Shown: positions 62,601 through 64,000, counted from the stretch's first letter. The stretch is 64,000 bases of DNA from Thysanoteuthis rhombus (GCA_963457665.1 OY735209.1:9574314-9638313), one strand, 5' to 3'. The notes: generated from the letters alone by a model not told the origin. Numbers and translations are program-made.

Positions 62601-63002
62601 AATGAGGCAGCGAGATGGGCCAAAACGAGGCAGCGAGATGGGGCAAGAAAAGGGGGTAAGAAAAGAGCAAACATGGAAGAAAGAAGAGAGAAATGGGGGT
62701 AGAAAGAAAAAAAAAAGAGAGTGAAAGGAGAAAAAAAAAAATTCTTTTCTCTAAGTGTGTTTTGGGATATTATGATTATTTTTCAGAGTAAGCTCTCTAT
62801 TTGGAGAGGCTGATTCCCTATCAGACAGACAAACATAGATGGCCGTCTCTGTCTATCTGTTCAAGAAAAAGGACTAACCCAGCTCTAACATATTCTTATT
62901 TAATTATTCTGGCCCAAAGTTCAAAGTTCCTTACCTGGAAAATTTGTTTCAAGGAGAAAAGTGCTCGTCGAAGTTCTCTTCCACTGGAGTTGAGGAGTTT
63001 TT
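1..63002 (-). CDS. Fhod: FHOD-family formin gene, 18 coding exons, partial at both ends
   Basis: Formins of the FHOD group nucleate, bundle or cap actin filaments; family members act in stress fibres and sarcomeres downstream of Rho-GTPase/ROCK signalling. Exons joined in order are 62935-63002, 58352-58457, 56089-56183, 51449-51560, 49032-49126, 47831-47974, 46799-46860, 46264-46410, 45384-45514, 38217-38531, 26567-27780, 7809-7964, 6066-6251, 4448-4567, 3242-3403, 2308-2423, 916-990 and 1-169. Every junction is GT-AG and in phase, giving 1,157 codons without a stop. Domain order is FH3/DID armadillo repeats (exons 1-6), a charged linker (7-10), a Gln-rich block plus FH1 (exon 11) and FH2 (end of 11 to 18). 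Diagnostic strings are [44 protein letters not shown] and [12 protein letters not shown]. The GTPase-binding start and the C-terminal DAD tail are outside the window. Family assignment is by remembered similarity to FHOD1/FHOD3; invertebrates usually have a single Fhod. Confidence 0.95.
170..915 (-). other. Intron 17: AT-rich, nothing recognised
   Basis: Very AT-rich, with many A and T homopolymer runs around 480-830. No gene, element or RNA was identified in it. Confidence 0.8.
916..990 (-). CDS. Fhod: FHOD exon 17: FH2 microexon-like segment
   Basis: Only 75 bases: one base, 24 codons and two bases, [24 protein letters not shown]. Matches SEFLKDCAERIIILKIVHRR of FHOD3. Acceptor is CTCTTTTCAG|A; donor is AG|GTAGAC, a weak site. 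Short enough to be missed by gene finders, but phase and homology require it. Confidence 0.95.
1692..1850 (-). mobile_element. SINE-like repeat, decayed copy
   Basis: Shares with 2033-2205 the string AAACAGTTTAGGAAC, then TTGCCTGGACCAAATTAT-like sequence and a run ending AAATAAA..ATGAG. Its tRNA-like part is degraded (GTAGCCAAGGTTTAAATG). Confidence 0.6.
2033..2205 (-). mobile_element. tRNA-derived SINE copy
   Basis: Reading the minus strand from about 2205: a tRNA-like head with CCTAGGCTACATAGATG, then a B box GGTTCAAATCC (2142-2152), then a tail shared with the 1692-1850 copy. The B box matches the Pol III consensus. Confidence 0.65.
2308..2423 (-). CDS. Fhod: FHOD exon 16: FH2
   Basis: 38 codons plus two bases: [38 protein letters not shown], then AA of a Lys codon. 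Acceptor is GTTTTCCAG|ATT; donor is AA|GTAAGT. The Lys codon is completed by the first A of exon 17. Confidence 0.96.
2424..3241 (-). other. Intron 15: AT-rich, nothing recognised
   Basis: Contains poly-A/T runs near 3110-3155 and short AT microsatellites near 2810. No element was identified. Confidence 0.75.
3242..3403 (-). CDS. Fhod: FHOD exon 15: FH2
   Basis: 54 codons in phase 0: [54 protein letters not shown]. This is the block holding the conserved DTK-like and LLHxL motifs of FH2. Acceptor is GGTTTCAG|GTC; donor is AAG|GTACGA. Confidence 0.97.
3404..4447 (-). other. Intron 14: one dispersed repeat copy
   Basis: Contains the dispersed repeat copy at 3850-3960; otherwise unremarkable AT-rich sequence. 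Confidence 0.75.
3850..3960 (+). repeat. Dispersed repeat family R1, copy 1
   Basis: Core ATTTCATCTTAATTTTAGTT followed by GCTTTTTATTGCAACTCTCA and TGTGGATTGGAAAT. Recurs at 9670-9790 and 19255-19325, with a fragment at 63105-63165, all in the same orientation. Class unknown; no termini recognised. Confidence 0.65.
4448..4567 (-). CDS. Fhod: FHOD exon 14: FH2 with a variant GNxxN motif
   Basis: 40 codons in phase 0: [40 protein letters not shown]. The usual FH2 motif is GNxxN (GNFLN in FHOD); here it reads GSFLN. Acceptor is TTTTGCAG|GAA; donor is CAG|GTAAGG. Confidence 0.96.
4568..6065 (-). other. Intron 13: nothing recognised
   Basis: AT-rich intron sequence with no convincing repeat, RNA or coding content. 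Confidence 0.7.
6066..6251 (-). CDS. Fhod: FHOD exon 13: FH2
   Basis: 62 codons in phase 0: [62 protein letters not shown]. AEQFLLxLSSISEL is near-identical to vertebrate FHOD. Acceptor is CGCTTTCAG|AAAATC; donor is CAG|GTAAGG. Confidence 0.97.
6339..6665 (+). repeat. Direct repeat, left copy
   Basis: Aligns with 6935-7300 through GTGATCAATGAATAAATCAC, TTTTGTTGGTTGGTGATCAC, AACCCCTCACTTAAAACCTA and a shared AGCCAGTCAGCCATAC-like stretch. Copies are about 595 bp apart with many substitutions. Confidence 0.75.
6935..7300 (+). repeat. Direct repeat, right copy
   Basis: Diverged partner of 6339-6665; shared blocks include TTTTGTTGGGTAGTGATCAC, GAACCCCTCACTAAAGACCT and AGTCAGCCAGACCAACTTGA. Confidence 0.75.
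7809..7964 (-). CDS. Fhod: FHOD exon 12: FH2 (knob region)
   Basis: 52 codons, both ends in phase 0: [62 protein letters not shown]...LPPPRTIK is the FHOD signature around the actin-binding knob; the conserved Ile in NIGL is present. Acceptor is TCTATAGCAG|AAA; donor is GAG|GTGAAT. Confidence 0.97.
8885..9115 (+). repeat. Polypurine stretch
   Basis: About 230 bases almost entirely A and G on the plus strand: GGAGAAGAGGAAAGG-type sequence passing into AAGAAAA runs. The formin transcript is therefore pyrimidine-rich here. Confidence 0.8.
9670..9790 (+). repeat. Dispersed repeat family R1, copy 2
   Basis: TATTTCTGTCATCGTAATTT, then CAGTTGCTTTTTATCGCAAC and TGTGGGTCGGAAAT; same order as the 3850-3960 copy. 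Confidence 0.65.
11619..11660. repeat. Perfect 19-bp-arm hairpin
   Basis: TGACAATGTGGAAGTGAAA (11619-11637) is followed after four bases by its exact reverse complement (11642-11660). No mismatch in 19 pairs. Confidence 0.9.
13507..13750 (+). repeat. Minisatellite, ~48-50-bp units
   Basis: Five to six tandem units of GGTTGCTTCCTTAGACTATT, a G run of variable length, then GATGAATGTAA. The outer units are more diverged than the central ones. Confidence 0.85.
14922..15421 (+). mobile_element. Mariner-like element, internally deleted
   Basis: TA dinucleotides flank a ~500-bp element. Left end CAAGGTCTGTACAGAAAGTA continues ATCCAGCTATTT; right end is its inverted form (AAATGGCCGGATTCTTTTTA, GACAAACCTTG). 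Inside, plus-strand sequence at about 15117-15192 reads [20 protein letters not shown], a decayed form of the mariner transposase motif PPYSPDLAPCDF. At 15258-15350 it reads [20 protein letters not shown] then FEGD, the family's C-terminal YFEGD pattern. A frameshift lies between the two segments. The N-terminal DNA-binding part and most of the catalytic domain are missing, so it cannot encode a working transposase. Confidence 0.8.
19255..19325 (+). repeat. Dispersed repeat family R1, copy 3 (short)
   Basis: ACTAGTATTTCTTTCATCTT, then AATTTTAGTCACTTTTTATT and GCAGCTCTCAAA; similarity stops after this point. Confidence 0.6.
20478..20917. mobile_element. hAT-like non-autonomous element with internal tandem repeat
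   Basis: Ends CAGTGCCGGATTTAG and CTAAATCCGACACTG are inverted repeats with one mismatch, a hAT-style terminus. The interior is about four tandem units of 80-105 bp containing CCCTAAGCTATATAAAGC, AAAATATTATGCCAGAATGT and CTCACAAAAC. I could not see a clean 8-bp target duplication. Confidence 0.7.
21632..21738 (+). repeat. Near-identical direct repeat, copy 1
   Basis: AGTTTGAAGCTTCCAATATC through AATTCTTCCAAGTGTAAAG, almost identical to 22285-22399. Upstream sequence from 21505 also resembles 35470-35670, so this is part of a wider dispersed family. Confidence 0.8.
22285..22399 (+). repeat. Near-identical direct repeat, copy 2
   Basis: Same as 21632-21738 apart from a ~12-base insertion (TTTTTATACACA) and a few substitutions. 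The low divergence implies a recent event relative to the other repeats. Confidence 0.8.
24290..24515 (+). repeat. Dispersed repeat family R2, copy 1
   Basis: Shares with 45940-46155 the order CATA..AAGAAAATA, GTCATTTTCAAGAGAAATAA, ATCATCTCCTTTTAAATATT, AATTCAATTCACGG, GAGTTCC, AATTACAAG and GGTTTATGAATTT. A fragment recurs at 30066-30140. Class unknown. Confidence 0.6.
26041..26190 (+). mobile_element. Possible tRNA-derived SINE fragment
   Basis: GGGGTTTGAATTCAGAGTTG at 26090-26109 resembles a Pol III B box (GGTTTGAATTC), followed by a unique tail and a (GA)n run ending near 26192. No second copy was seen in the window. Confidence 0.3.
26567..27780 (-). CDS. Fhod: FHOD exon 11: Gln-rich block, FH1 and start of FH2
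   Basis: Two bases plus 404 codons. Begins [20 protein letters not shown], runs through a Gln-rich block, then [17 protein letters not shown] followed by a run of ten Gln. The conserved pre-FH1 helix reads [22 protein letters not shown]1 has five proline runs of 5-8 residues split by Gly/Met, which bind profilin-actin in formins. FH2 starts [13 protein letters not shown] with [19 protein letters not shown], the lasso/knob start. Acceptor is CTCTTTTTAG|TTGAC; donor is AAG|GTGAAA. The open frame has a GTG at 27769 that could be mistaken for a start; the exon continues upstream to 27780. Confidence 0.96.
26755..26936 (-). repeat. Fhod: FH1 proline-rich repeat
   Basis: Five polyproline runs with the recurring pattern [10 protein letters not shown], encoded by repetitive CC(T/A/G) codons. 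This is the profilin-actin delivery segment just before FH2. The repeats make the plus strand a GGN-rich minisatellite-like sequence. Confidence 0.9.
27361..27560 (-). repeat. Fhod: Gln-rich coding block (CAG/CAA) in exon 11
   Basis: On the coding strand, mixed CAG and CAA codons give runs of three to five Gln broken by Leu, Lys, Val, Met or His. A second, purer run of ten Gln, mostly CAG, sits at 27187-27218 directly after a run of five Pro. Vertebrate FHODs have no comparable block that I know of. Confidence 0.9.
28760..29030. mobile_element. Fold-back element with ~60-bp inverted arms
   Basis: Left arm contains AAAAACAGACATAAAGAGCT, GAAATTTTAATATTTTTGTA, GCTTAGATATAGAGCT; the right arm is its approximate reverse complement (AGTTCTATGTCTAAGCTACA, AGATACTAAAATTTCAGCCC, TCTAGGTTTGTTTTTA). 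About 100 bp of spacer separates them. A lone arm recurs at 49760-49815. Confidence 0.7.
31624..31860. mobile_element. Short inverted-repeat element (TACCGTAT family), member A
   Basis: Left end TACTGCATTTGACGGCACAT + AAGAC; right end GTCTTGTATGCCATCGAATA + CGGTA, inverted. Terminal pattern is shared with members at 34432, 41997 and 53105. Confidence 0.65.
32278..32678. mobile_element. hAT-like non-autonomous element
   Basis: Left end CAGCCTTTCTCAATCTTTTT then TGGATGAACCCTCGAAATAA resembles common hAT termini (CAGNGTTTCTCAA..). Right end GGTTCTATTGAACCTAAGTT then GAGTAAAACTG is the inverted counterpart. Flanking octamers ATCTGGAG and GTCTAGAC agree at five of eight bases and fit the hAT nTnnnnAn preference. 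Confidence 0.55.
33472..33730. mobile_element. MITE-like element carrying a tRNA-like module
   Basis: Inverted termini of about 45 bp: ATAATTATAAGTACGTTATT, TTTATTAGGAACTCTATTTG, AACCT on the left; GTTCAGAAAGAATTCCTAAT, AGAAATAACGTATTTATAAT on the right. Inside, TTAGCTGGCAG (A-box-like) and GCAGGTTTGATTCCTGC (B box within a perfect 5-bp T-stem with a 7-nt loop) lie about 60 bases apart on the plus strand. Confidence 0.75.
34432..34642. mobile_element. Short inverted-repeat element (TACCGTAT family), member B
   Basis: ACCGTACATGCAGGCGTATA + AGTCGAC at the left; GGCGACTTATACGCCGGGAT + ATACGGTA inverted at the right. Only ~211 bp, with no coding content. Confidence 0.75.
35470..35690 (+). repeat. 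Diverged copy of the 21505-21738 repeat
   Basis: Shared order: AGGGTCCAATGATG, CTCCTTGAATGATTTTTAAA, AAAACAATCCCTTAC, then AGCTTTCAAAATCTACTTAA + GCTTATG. Confidence 0.5.
36769..36892 (+). pseudogene. 5S rRNA-derived sequence (SINE head or 5S pseudogene)
   Basis: Starts GTCTACAGCCATA, then GTTGAATACACTGGTTCTCG, GTCAGGCCTAGTCA, CCAGATGGAAGGCCG, TCTAAGAATACCAGGTGCTA. This follows metazoan 5S rRNA in order (GTCTACGGCCATA, GTTGAA..CACCGGTTCTCG, GTCGGGCC.GGTTAGTA, GGATGGGTGACCG, CCTGGGAATACCGGGTGCT). The A-box AAGTTAAGCAACG is deleted and a short duplication follows CCATA, so it is not a functional 5S gene. Less AT-rich sequence continues to about 37100 and may be the body of a 5S-type SINE. Confidence 0.8.
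37416..37461. repeat. (TA)n microsatellite
   Basis: About 46 bases of uninterrupted TA inside the piggyBac-like element. Confidence 0.95.
37620..37692 (+). repeat. Dispersed repeat family R3, copy 1
   Basis: GTTGGAAAGCAAATTTTAGA, then TATCTTAGCCGAGGCAATTT and GAAATCAATTACAGAAAG; nearly repeated at 40301-40371. Confidence 0.75.
38110..38180. repeat. ATT/TAA trinucleotide tract next to exon 10 donor
   Basis: ATTATTATTATTATTATATT and further TATTA repeats begin about 35 bases inside intron 10 from the donor at 38216. Confidence 0.85.
38217..38531 (-). CDS. Fhod: FHOD exon 10: symmetric linker exon with Thr tract
   Basis: 315 bases (two bases, 104 codons and one base). Starts [20 protein letters not shown], then [20 protein letters not shown], a Pro-rich part, about 17 consecutive Thr (ACC/ACT codons, 38298-38352), and ends [16 protein letters not shown]. 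Acceptor GACCCCTGCAG follows a pyrimidine-rich tract; donor is GCTG|GTAAGC. Both boundaries are in phase 1, so skipping keeps the frame. No counterpart of the Thr tract is known to me in vertebrate FHOD. Confidence 0.88.
39290..39488. mobile_element. piggyBac-like element, right-end fragment
   Basis: Ends AGGAGTTTCAAAAGGGTTAA, with GTCATAGAAACC and CATACAAAGATGACAC in common with the 41874-42586 copy. No left terminus was found. Confidence 0.55.
40301..40371 (+). repeat. Dispersed repeat family R3, copy 2
   Basis: Nearly the same as 37620-37692 (GTATCTTAGCCGAGGCAATT etc.). Confidence 0.75.
40920..41220. repeat. Imperfect inverted repeat with hammerhead-like motifs
   Basis: TGTTAACACGTTCCGGTCAA...TGGCCTTCTTCAG near 40957-40999 is mirrored by CTGAAGAAGGCTGTAGAATT...GTGTTAACACC near 41141-41187. 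Relatives occur at 14135-14175, 39935-39990, 40215-40300, 41350-41440 and 43010-43085. Confidence 0.6.
41874..42586. mobile_element. piggyBac-like non-autonomous element, copy 2
   Basis: Left end TTAACCCTTTCAAGACTGAA; right end AGGAGTCTTGAGAGAGTAAA is a decayed inverse. Shares interior strings with the copies at 37331 and 39290. Element C (41997-42257) sits inside it. Confidence 0.6.
41997..42257. mobile_element. Short inverted-repeat element (TACCGTAT family), member C
   Basis: TACTGTATTTCATGGAATAT + AAAACATGC at the left; CATCTTATACTCCGTAAAAT + ATGGTA at the right, inverted. Nested in the piggyBac-like copy, so the host element is older. Confidence 0.65.
42935..42980. repeat. (TA)n microsatellite
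   Basis: About 46 bases of uninterrupted TA. Confidence 0.95.
43917..44450. mobile_element. Mariner-type MITE, copy 1
   Basis: Left end TTAGGTTGCCCCATATGAAA matches a classic mariner terminus (TTAGGTTGNCC..). Interior aligns with 54866-55376 via GATTGTGATTTCGACAAATC and TTTTCAACTTATGATTCAT. The right end is decayed (TTTTTTATTTCATAATTGGC). Confidence 0.7.
44816..45190 (+). repeat. Tandem array, three ~125-bp units
   Basis: Each unit runs poly-A, ATGTGACATTGCTTTCCAAA, CAATAATTTGAGAAATATGT, TTTAGAAAAGGGTTGAT, then an A/T-rich part ending in ATCCTGTTTTAAA. Confidence 0.8.
45384..45514 (-). CDS. Fhod: FHOD exon 9: linker, predicted helical
   Basis: One base, 43 codons and one base: [43 protein letters not shown]. 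The alternating charge suggests a coiled coil continuing from exon 8. Acceptor is CCCTGCAG|A; donor is CTCT|GTAAGT. It can join exon 10 or exon 11 in frame. Confidence 0.9.
45515..46263 (-). other. Intron 8: R2 repeat copy
   Basis: Contains the R2 copy at 45940-46155; nothing else recognised. Confidence 0.75.
45940..46155 (+). repeat. Dispersed repeat family R2, copy 2
   Basis: Matches 24290-24515 in order, ending TTCCATTCTCCAATTACAAG and CGGTTCATGAATTT. Confidence 0.6.
46264..46410 (-). CDS. Fhod: FHOD exon 8: linker, basic and helical
   Basis: One base, 48 codons and two bases: [48 protein letters not shown]. The [10 protein letters not shown] stretch is a plausible basic/serine kinase target, though I do not recognise an exact vertebrate counterpart. 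Acceptor is TATTCTCAG|G; donor is CA|GTAAGT. Confidence 0.9.
46411..46798 (-). other. Intron 7: nothing recognised
   Basis: 388 bp, AT-rich with A/T runs; no element seen. Confidence 0.8.
46799..46860 (-). CDS. Fhod: FHOD exon 7: end of FH3 and start of linker
   Basis: 20 codons plus two bases: [20 protein letters not shown]. The ALRHEDGD motif that closes the FHOD FH3 region is recognisable. Acceptor is TTGATATAG|ACT; donor is GAG|GTGCGT. AG joins G of the next exon to make Arg. Confidence 0.92.
46861..47830 (-). other. Intron 6: contains a tRNA-Val-like SINE
   Basis: The SINE occupies about 47270-47645; the remainder is AT-rich. Confidence 0.75.
47270..47645 (-). mobile_element. tRNA-Val-like SINE with shared 3' domain
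   Basis: Minus strand from 47645: GTTTGCTTGGGTAGTGAATA, TTTTGCTTCACAAGCAAAAG, GTCCCAGGTTCAATTCCC. This parallels tRNA-Val (GTTTCCGTAGTGTAGTGG..TTCGCCTCACACGCGAAAGG..GGTTCGAAACC). Further on, GAGACTTGCAAGGATCGCCA, ACATACAATGGGAACAGGGA and TTTTCTCTCAAGAGACGGGA align with the 3' domain of the SINE at 52621-52800. A (G)AGGAGGTATCC linker lies between head and domain. Confidence 0.75.
47831..47974 (-). CDS. Fhod: FHOD exon 6: FH3/DID C-terminal segment
   Basis: 48 codons, both ends in phase 0: [48 protein letters not shown]. Corresponds to the [11 protein letters not shown]...EELG...KKGTDLDL block of FHOD3. Acceptor is CATTATAG|GTT; donor is GAT|GTAAGA. Confidence 0.95.
47975..49031 (-). other. 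Intron 5: CR1-like LINE remnant
   Basis: The LINE fragment covers most of 48240-48735; a (TA)n tract lies near 48778. Otherwise unremarkable. Confidence 0.75.
48241..48735 (-). pseudogene. CR1-like non-LTR retrotransposon, RT C-terminal remnant
   Basis: Minus strand around 48640-48715 reads [20 protein letters not shown] then PHLEFAS, the well-known [14 protein letters not shown] block of CR1/L2-type reverse transcriptases. Downstream, in shifted frames, [31 protein letters not shown] and [15 protein letters not shown] follow the usual LxLxSLxxRRxRGDLIExFK, RGHSxKL and RVVxxWNSLP order. Stops and frameshifts make it non-functional. Confidence 0.8.
49032..49126 (-). CDS. Fhod: FHOD exon 5: FH3/DID armadillo segment
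   Basis: Two bases plus 31 codons: [18 protein letters not shown], then [13 protein letters not shown]. Matches the vertebrate pattern KPWxNIMEILEEK...[12 protein letters not shown]. Acceptor is TATTTCAG|GAGCC; donor is AAA|GTAAGT. Ends in phase 0. Confidence 0.95.
50579..50942. mobile_element. pogo/Tigger-like MITE
   Basis: TA-flanked element with left end CAGTAAAATCTCACAATTAA and right end GATATAGTGAGAGTTTACTA as its inverse. CAGTAAAACCTC-type termini with TA duplication are typical of the pogo branch. No coding sequence is retained. Confidence 0.55.
51239..51287. repeat. TACA/TA microsatellite
   Basis: Seven or so CATA units pass into uninterrupted TA, directly downstream (in gene orientation) of the ribozyme candidate. 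Confidence 0.9.
51298..51353 (-). ncRNA. Hammerhead ribozyme candidate (type I), intronic, sense to FHOD
   Basis: On the minus strand: helix I ATTTGC/GCGAAT (6 pairs, one G-U) encloses core CTGATGA, then helix II GCCC-AAAGA-GGGC (4 pairs, preceded by one G-A mismatch), core GAA, helix III ACATGAG-TTAG-TTTGTGT (7 pairs, three of them wobble) and cleavage triplet GTA. Every conserved core base (C3 to A9, G12 A13 A14) is present and the site obeys the NUH rule. Cleavage would fall after the base complementary to 51304. It is flanked by TA tracts, as retroelement-borne ribozymes often are by simple repeats. Activity is not shown by sequence alone. Confidence 0.7.
51352..51408. repeat. (TA)n microsatellite near exon 4 donor
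   Basis: About 57 bases of TA, starting 40 nt downstream of the intron 4 5' splice site. Confidence 0.95.
51449..51560 (-). CDS. Fhod: FHOD exon 4: FH3/DID armadillo segment
   Basis: 37 codons plus one base: [37 protein letters not shown]. This is the most conserved helix of the FHOD FH3 domain. Acceptor is CTTTTACAG|CAT; donor is GAG|GTGAGT at 51448. A hammerhead ribozyme candidate lies about 95 nt inside the following intron. Confidence 0.96.
52036..52199. mobile_element. Short hAT-like MITE
   Basis: Ends CAGGGGTCAGCAAACTCCAG and AATATTTCGCTGACCCCTG are inverted over the outer 12-14 bases, the classic short hAT MITE layout. Flanking octamers ATTTATAT (52028-52035) and ATCTATAT (52200-52207) match at seven of eight positions. 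Confidence 0.75.
52201..52335 (+). repeat. Dispersed repeat beginning TCTATAT, possibly Helitron-like
   Basis: TCTATATTATAAGGAACTGA, TTTCTGTATGTTTGTC, GTTTGTTACTGTAACAC and CATAGTGAGATTTTTGTTAG recur in diverged form at 30660-30780. A TC start with TATAT is Helitron-like, but no hairpin/CTRR end was found. Confidence 0.4.
52621..52800 (+). mobile_element. tRNA-derived SINE with shared 3' domain
   Basis: Head TGGATAGTTCAATGTTTAGC with B box GGGTTGATTCC, then GAGACTTGCAATGATCACTA, AGCTGATCCATACAACAGAA, TTTCCTCTTAAGAGAGGAGA, CGCTTCACTTACCC, followed by a CA/TA microsatellite tail. The ~110-bp 3' domain aligns base for base in many places with the minus-strand SINE at 47270-47645, whose head is different. 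Confidence 0.75.
53105..53376. mobile_element. Short inverted-repeat element (TACCGTAT family), member D
   Basis: TACCGTATCTTATGGTGTAT + AAGATGCAC at the left; GTGCGTTTTATACGCCATAA + AATGCGGTA at the right, inverted over ~29 bases with few mismatches. Confidence 0.75.
54866..55376. mobile_element. Mariner-type MITE, copy 2
   Basis: Left end ATGTAGTCCCACATGAAATG; right end TTTCATTTCATGTAAGACAA + CCTAATA is the better-preserved inverted TATTAGGTTGTC terminus. Homologous along its length to 43917-44450. Confidence 0.7.
55546..55596. repeat. (TA)n microsatellite
   Basis: About 51 uninterrupted bases. Confidence 0.95.
55805..55862. repeat. (TA)n microsatellite
   Basis: About 58 uninterrupted bases, the longest in the window. 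Confidence 0.95.
56089..56183 (-). CDS. Fhod: FHOD exon 3: FH3/DID armadillo segment
   Basis: Two bases plus 31 codons: [18 protein letters not shown], then [13 protein letters not shown]. Acceptor is TTTTCAG|CTC; donor is AAA|GTAAGT. The [10 protein letters not shown] string is nearly identical to the family. Ends in phase 0. Confidence 0.95.
56611..56659. repeat. (TA)n microsatellite
   Basis: About 49 uninterrupted bases. Confidence 0.95.
57030..57292 (+). pseudogene. RTE-like LINE 3' end, degenerate
   Basis: Plus strand reads, with frameshifts, [15 protein letters not shown] text and a close near [12 protein letters not shown] with a stop, then TGATAATGATGATGATGATA. The GHxxRRxDxRW...QQWT-stop plus ATG/TGA-repeat tail is the usual RTE-clade 3' end. 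No intact domain. Confidence 0.6.
57905..58010 (+). mobile_element. tRNA-derived SINE (second family), copy 1
   Basis: After a poly-A run, GGTTTAAATCCCAGCTGAGA (B-box-like) is followed by ATTCACGCCACATTAATGCC, CTAGAGAAAGGCATGAATCC; same order as at 59838-59940. Confidence 0.55.
58352..58457 (-). CDS. Fhod: FHOD exon 2: FH3/DID armadillo segment
   Basis: 35 codons plus one base: [18 protein letters not shown], then [17 protein letters not shown]. Acceptor is TTCATCAG|GATGAC; donor is GAG|GTCAGT, less common than GTAAGT but canonical. The spare G joins CT of the next exon to make Ala, giving LRALG, as in vertebrate FHOD3. Confidence 0.95.
59665..59835 (-). pseudogene. RTE-like LINE 3' end fragment
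   Basis: Minus strand includes [12 protein letters not shown] followed by a stop and GATGATGATGATACC, the same type of terminus as at 57030-57292 in the opposite orientation. Confidence 0.5.
59838..59960 (+). mobile_element. tRNA-derived SINE (second family), copy 2
   Basis: AAGTTCAAATTCTGGCAGGG (B-box-like), GTTCACCTCGCACTAATGCC, CTGGGGAAAGGTATTAATCT align with 57905-58010. tRNA-like sequence before the LINE fragment at 59585-59640 may be its separated head. Confidence 0.5.
62309..62652 (+). repeat. 23-bp minisatellite, about 14 units
   Basis: Unit GAGATGGGCCAAAACGAGGC + AGG or AGC, spaced exactly 23 bases. The variable base runs G,G,G,G,C,G,C,C,C,C,C,C,C from low to high coordinate. Because 23 is not divisible by three and the unit contains no stop, all six frames stay open through the array. 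Confidence 0.95.
62935..63002 (-). CDS. Fhod: FHOD exon 1 (first in window): FH3/DID segment
   Basis: Encodes 22 codons containing [19 protein letters not shown], a hallmark of the FHOD FH3 region. The exon begins with the last two bases of a codon, so at least one further coding exon lies upstream beyond position 64000. Acceptor is TTTTTGACAG; donor is CAG|GTAAGG at 62934. It ends in phase 0 and joins exon 2 as IFQ|DDKD, the order seen in vertebrate FHOD proteins. Confidence 0.93.
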
Positions 63003-64000
63003 CTGTCAAAAATAAATTAGTAAGTTATAAGAAGATGTACAATTAAAAATAGGCAATTAAAAATGTACTAACGATTCATATATTATTTCATTTCAACCAT
63101 TAGATGAAGAATTATTAGCAAATGTATTAATTTTGATTACTATTTCCATCATCTTAATTTCATGATAAAAGACTGAAAAATTAAGAACAGACTATTACAA
63201 GTGAAGTGAGTTTCACCTCCACTGGGTACCCCCATTTCCATTGCACTGTGCCAGACTAAGCTAAGTAGAGTAAATACCTAAGACACTTCATGGATCAGTT
63301 GTTGGCAAGCTAGTCTTACAGACCATTGACTCTGTAATGAATTCAGTCCACACTGGGTGTTCTCACTTCTGTTGCCTTGTGCCAGAATGAGATAAAGTTA
63401 ATAAATACCTAGGATAACACACTGCAGATTAAGCTAGTTTCACAGACTATAAGTACTATGGTGAGCTTGATACCCACTGGATGACTCACACTTGTGGCCT
63501 TGTGTCAGACTAAGCTTCCAAAGTGATCATGAATGGGAAGAGAGAGAAATGAAATAAAATCTTTTCATGTCTCTCTCTGATGAGGAAATATCCCCACGTT
63601 TTCTCCATTTTTGTTCACTGAAGAAAATCGAGATTAATTCCGATAAAAAAAACATTCATTTTGCATCATTGTCTTGGGCAGTCCAGTCATTCTTTTTTTT
63701 CTTTTGTGTACAAAATATCAGACACATCTGCCTTACCATTTCTGTGAATACTGCCGCTTAGCGTCGTTTTCATTTCAAGAAAGGAAGGATTATTTTTGAT
63801 ACCTACTAAGCTGAGCTAAGTATGGTTCAAGGCCTCAGACGTGAGGCACCCAATGAAGATCAAAGATCAAATTTAGTACATTAATGATGGTCAGCAATGC
63901 TAAATTGCTATCCACTGCTTTGTGGCGAGGCACCCTAATTCATATTTACCAAGAATCAATTGAATTAAAGAAGATCTTTTATGAAATTACCTAAAAAATT
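63003..64000 (-). other. Flank upstream of exon 1: intronic, tandem repeat
   Basis: Must be intron, because exon 1 begins mid-codon at an acceptor site. Holds an R1 fragment (63105-63165) and a ~120-bp tandem repeat. No further exon was recognised. Confidence 0.75.
63205..63520 (+). repeat. Tandem array, about 2.5 units of ~120-130 bp
   Basis: Units share CCACTGGGT, CTTGTGCCAGACTAAGCT, AATACCTAGGA and TTAAGCTAGTTTCACAGACT-like strings; the third is cut short after GTGTCAGACTAAGCTT. Confidence 0.7.

Larger units (their letters stand above)
58458..62934 (-). other. Intron 1: LINE/SINE pieces and a 23-bp minisatellite
   Basis: Contains an RTE-like LINE fragment (59665-59835, minus strand), a SINE copy (59838-59960), an unexplained 87-codon open frame (60632-60895, minus strand) and the 23-bp array (62309-62652) beside a purine-rich stretch. 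The rest is AT-rich. Confidence 0.75.

Noticed and set aside
62309..62652. CRISPR-like regular spacing
   Set aside because: Units are contiguous with no unique spacers, in a eukaryotic intron; a minisatellite.
62148..62724. Six open frames of 101-164 codons
   Set aside because: Products of the 23-bp minisatellite, which has no stop in any frame.

Overview
The window is animal genomic DNA: AT-rich, dense in microsatellites and transposable-element debris, with one large intron-rich gene on the minus strand. That gene is an FHOD-family formin (vertebrate FHOD1/FHOD3 type). I assembled 18 coding exons by hand from about 63,002 down to position 1. All introns are GT-AG, and codon phase is consistent across every junction (3,473 coding bases, 1,157 whole codons, no internal stop). 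Both gene ends lie outside: the GTPase-binding N-terminus and the start of FH3 are beyond position 64,000, and the C-terminal autoregulatory tail is beyond position 1. Exons 1-6 (63,002-47,831) encode most of the armadillo-like FH3/DID region. Exons 7-10 (46,860-38,217) encode the linker, including a charged helical stretch and a threonine tract. Exon 11 (27,780-26,567) carries a glutamine-rich block, the proline-rich FH1 and the start of FH2. Exons 12-18 (7,964-1) encode the rest of FH2.

No other protein-coding gene is convincing. The introns (up to 18.6 kb) hold mobile-element remains: a decayed mariner copy with part of its transposase, mariner-, pogo-, piggyBac- and hAT-like non-autonomous elements, a four-member family of short inverted-repeat elements, CR1-like and RTE-like LINE 3' ends, several tRNA-derived SINEs and a 5S-rRNA-derived sequence. 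There are also tandem repeats (23-bp, ~48-bp and ~120-bp units) and long (TA)n tracts.

Two SINEs with different tRNA-like heads share one ~110-bp 3' domain. With the AT-rich, TA-microsatellite-laden introns, this suggests a mollusc and perhaps a cephalopod, where SINEs sharing a conserved domain are known. That placement is inference only.

The most interesting item is a well-formed hammerhead ribozyme candidate at 51,298-51,353 on the minus strand. It lies in the sense orientation of the formin transcript, about 95 nt downstream of the 5' splice site of intron 4. Its catalytic-core bases are intact and all three helices can form. I found no evidence of a multi-gene novel system.
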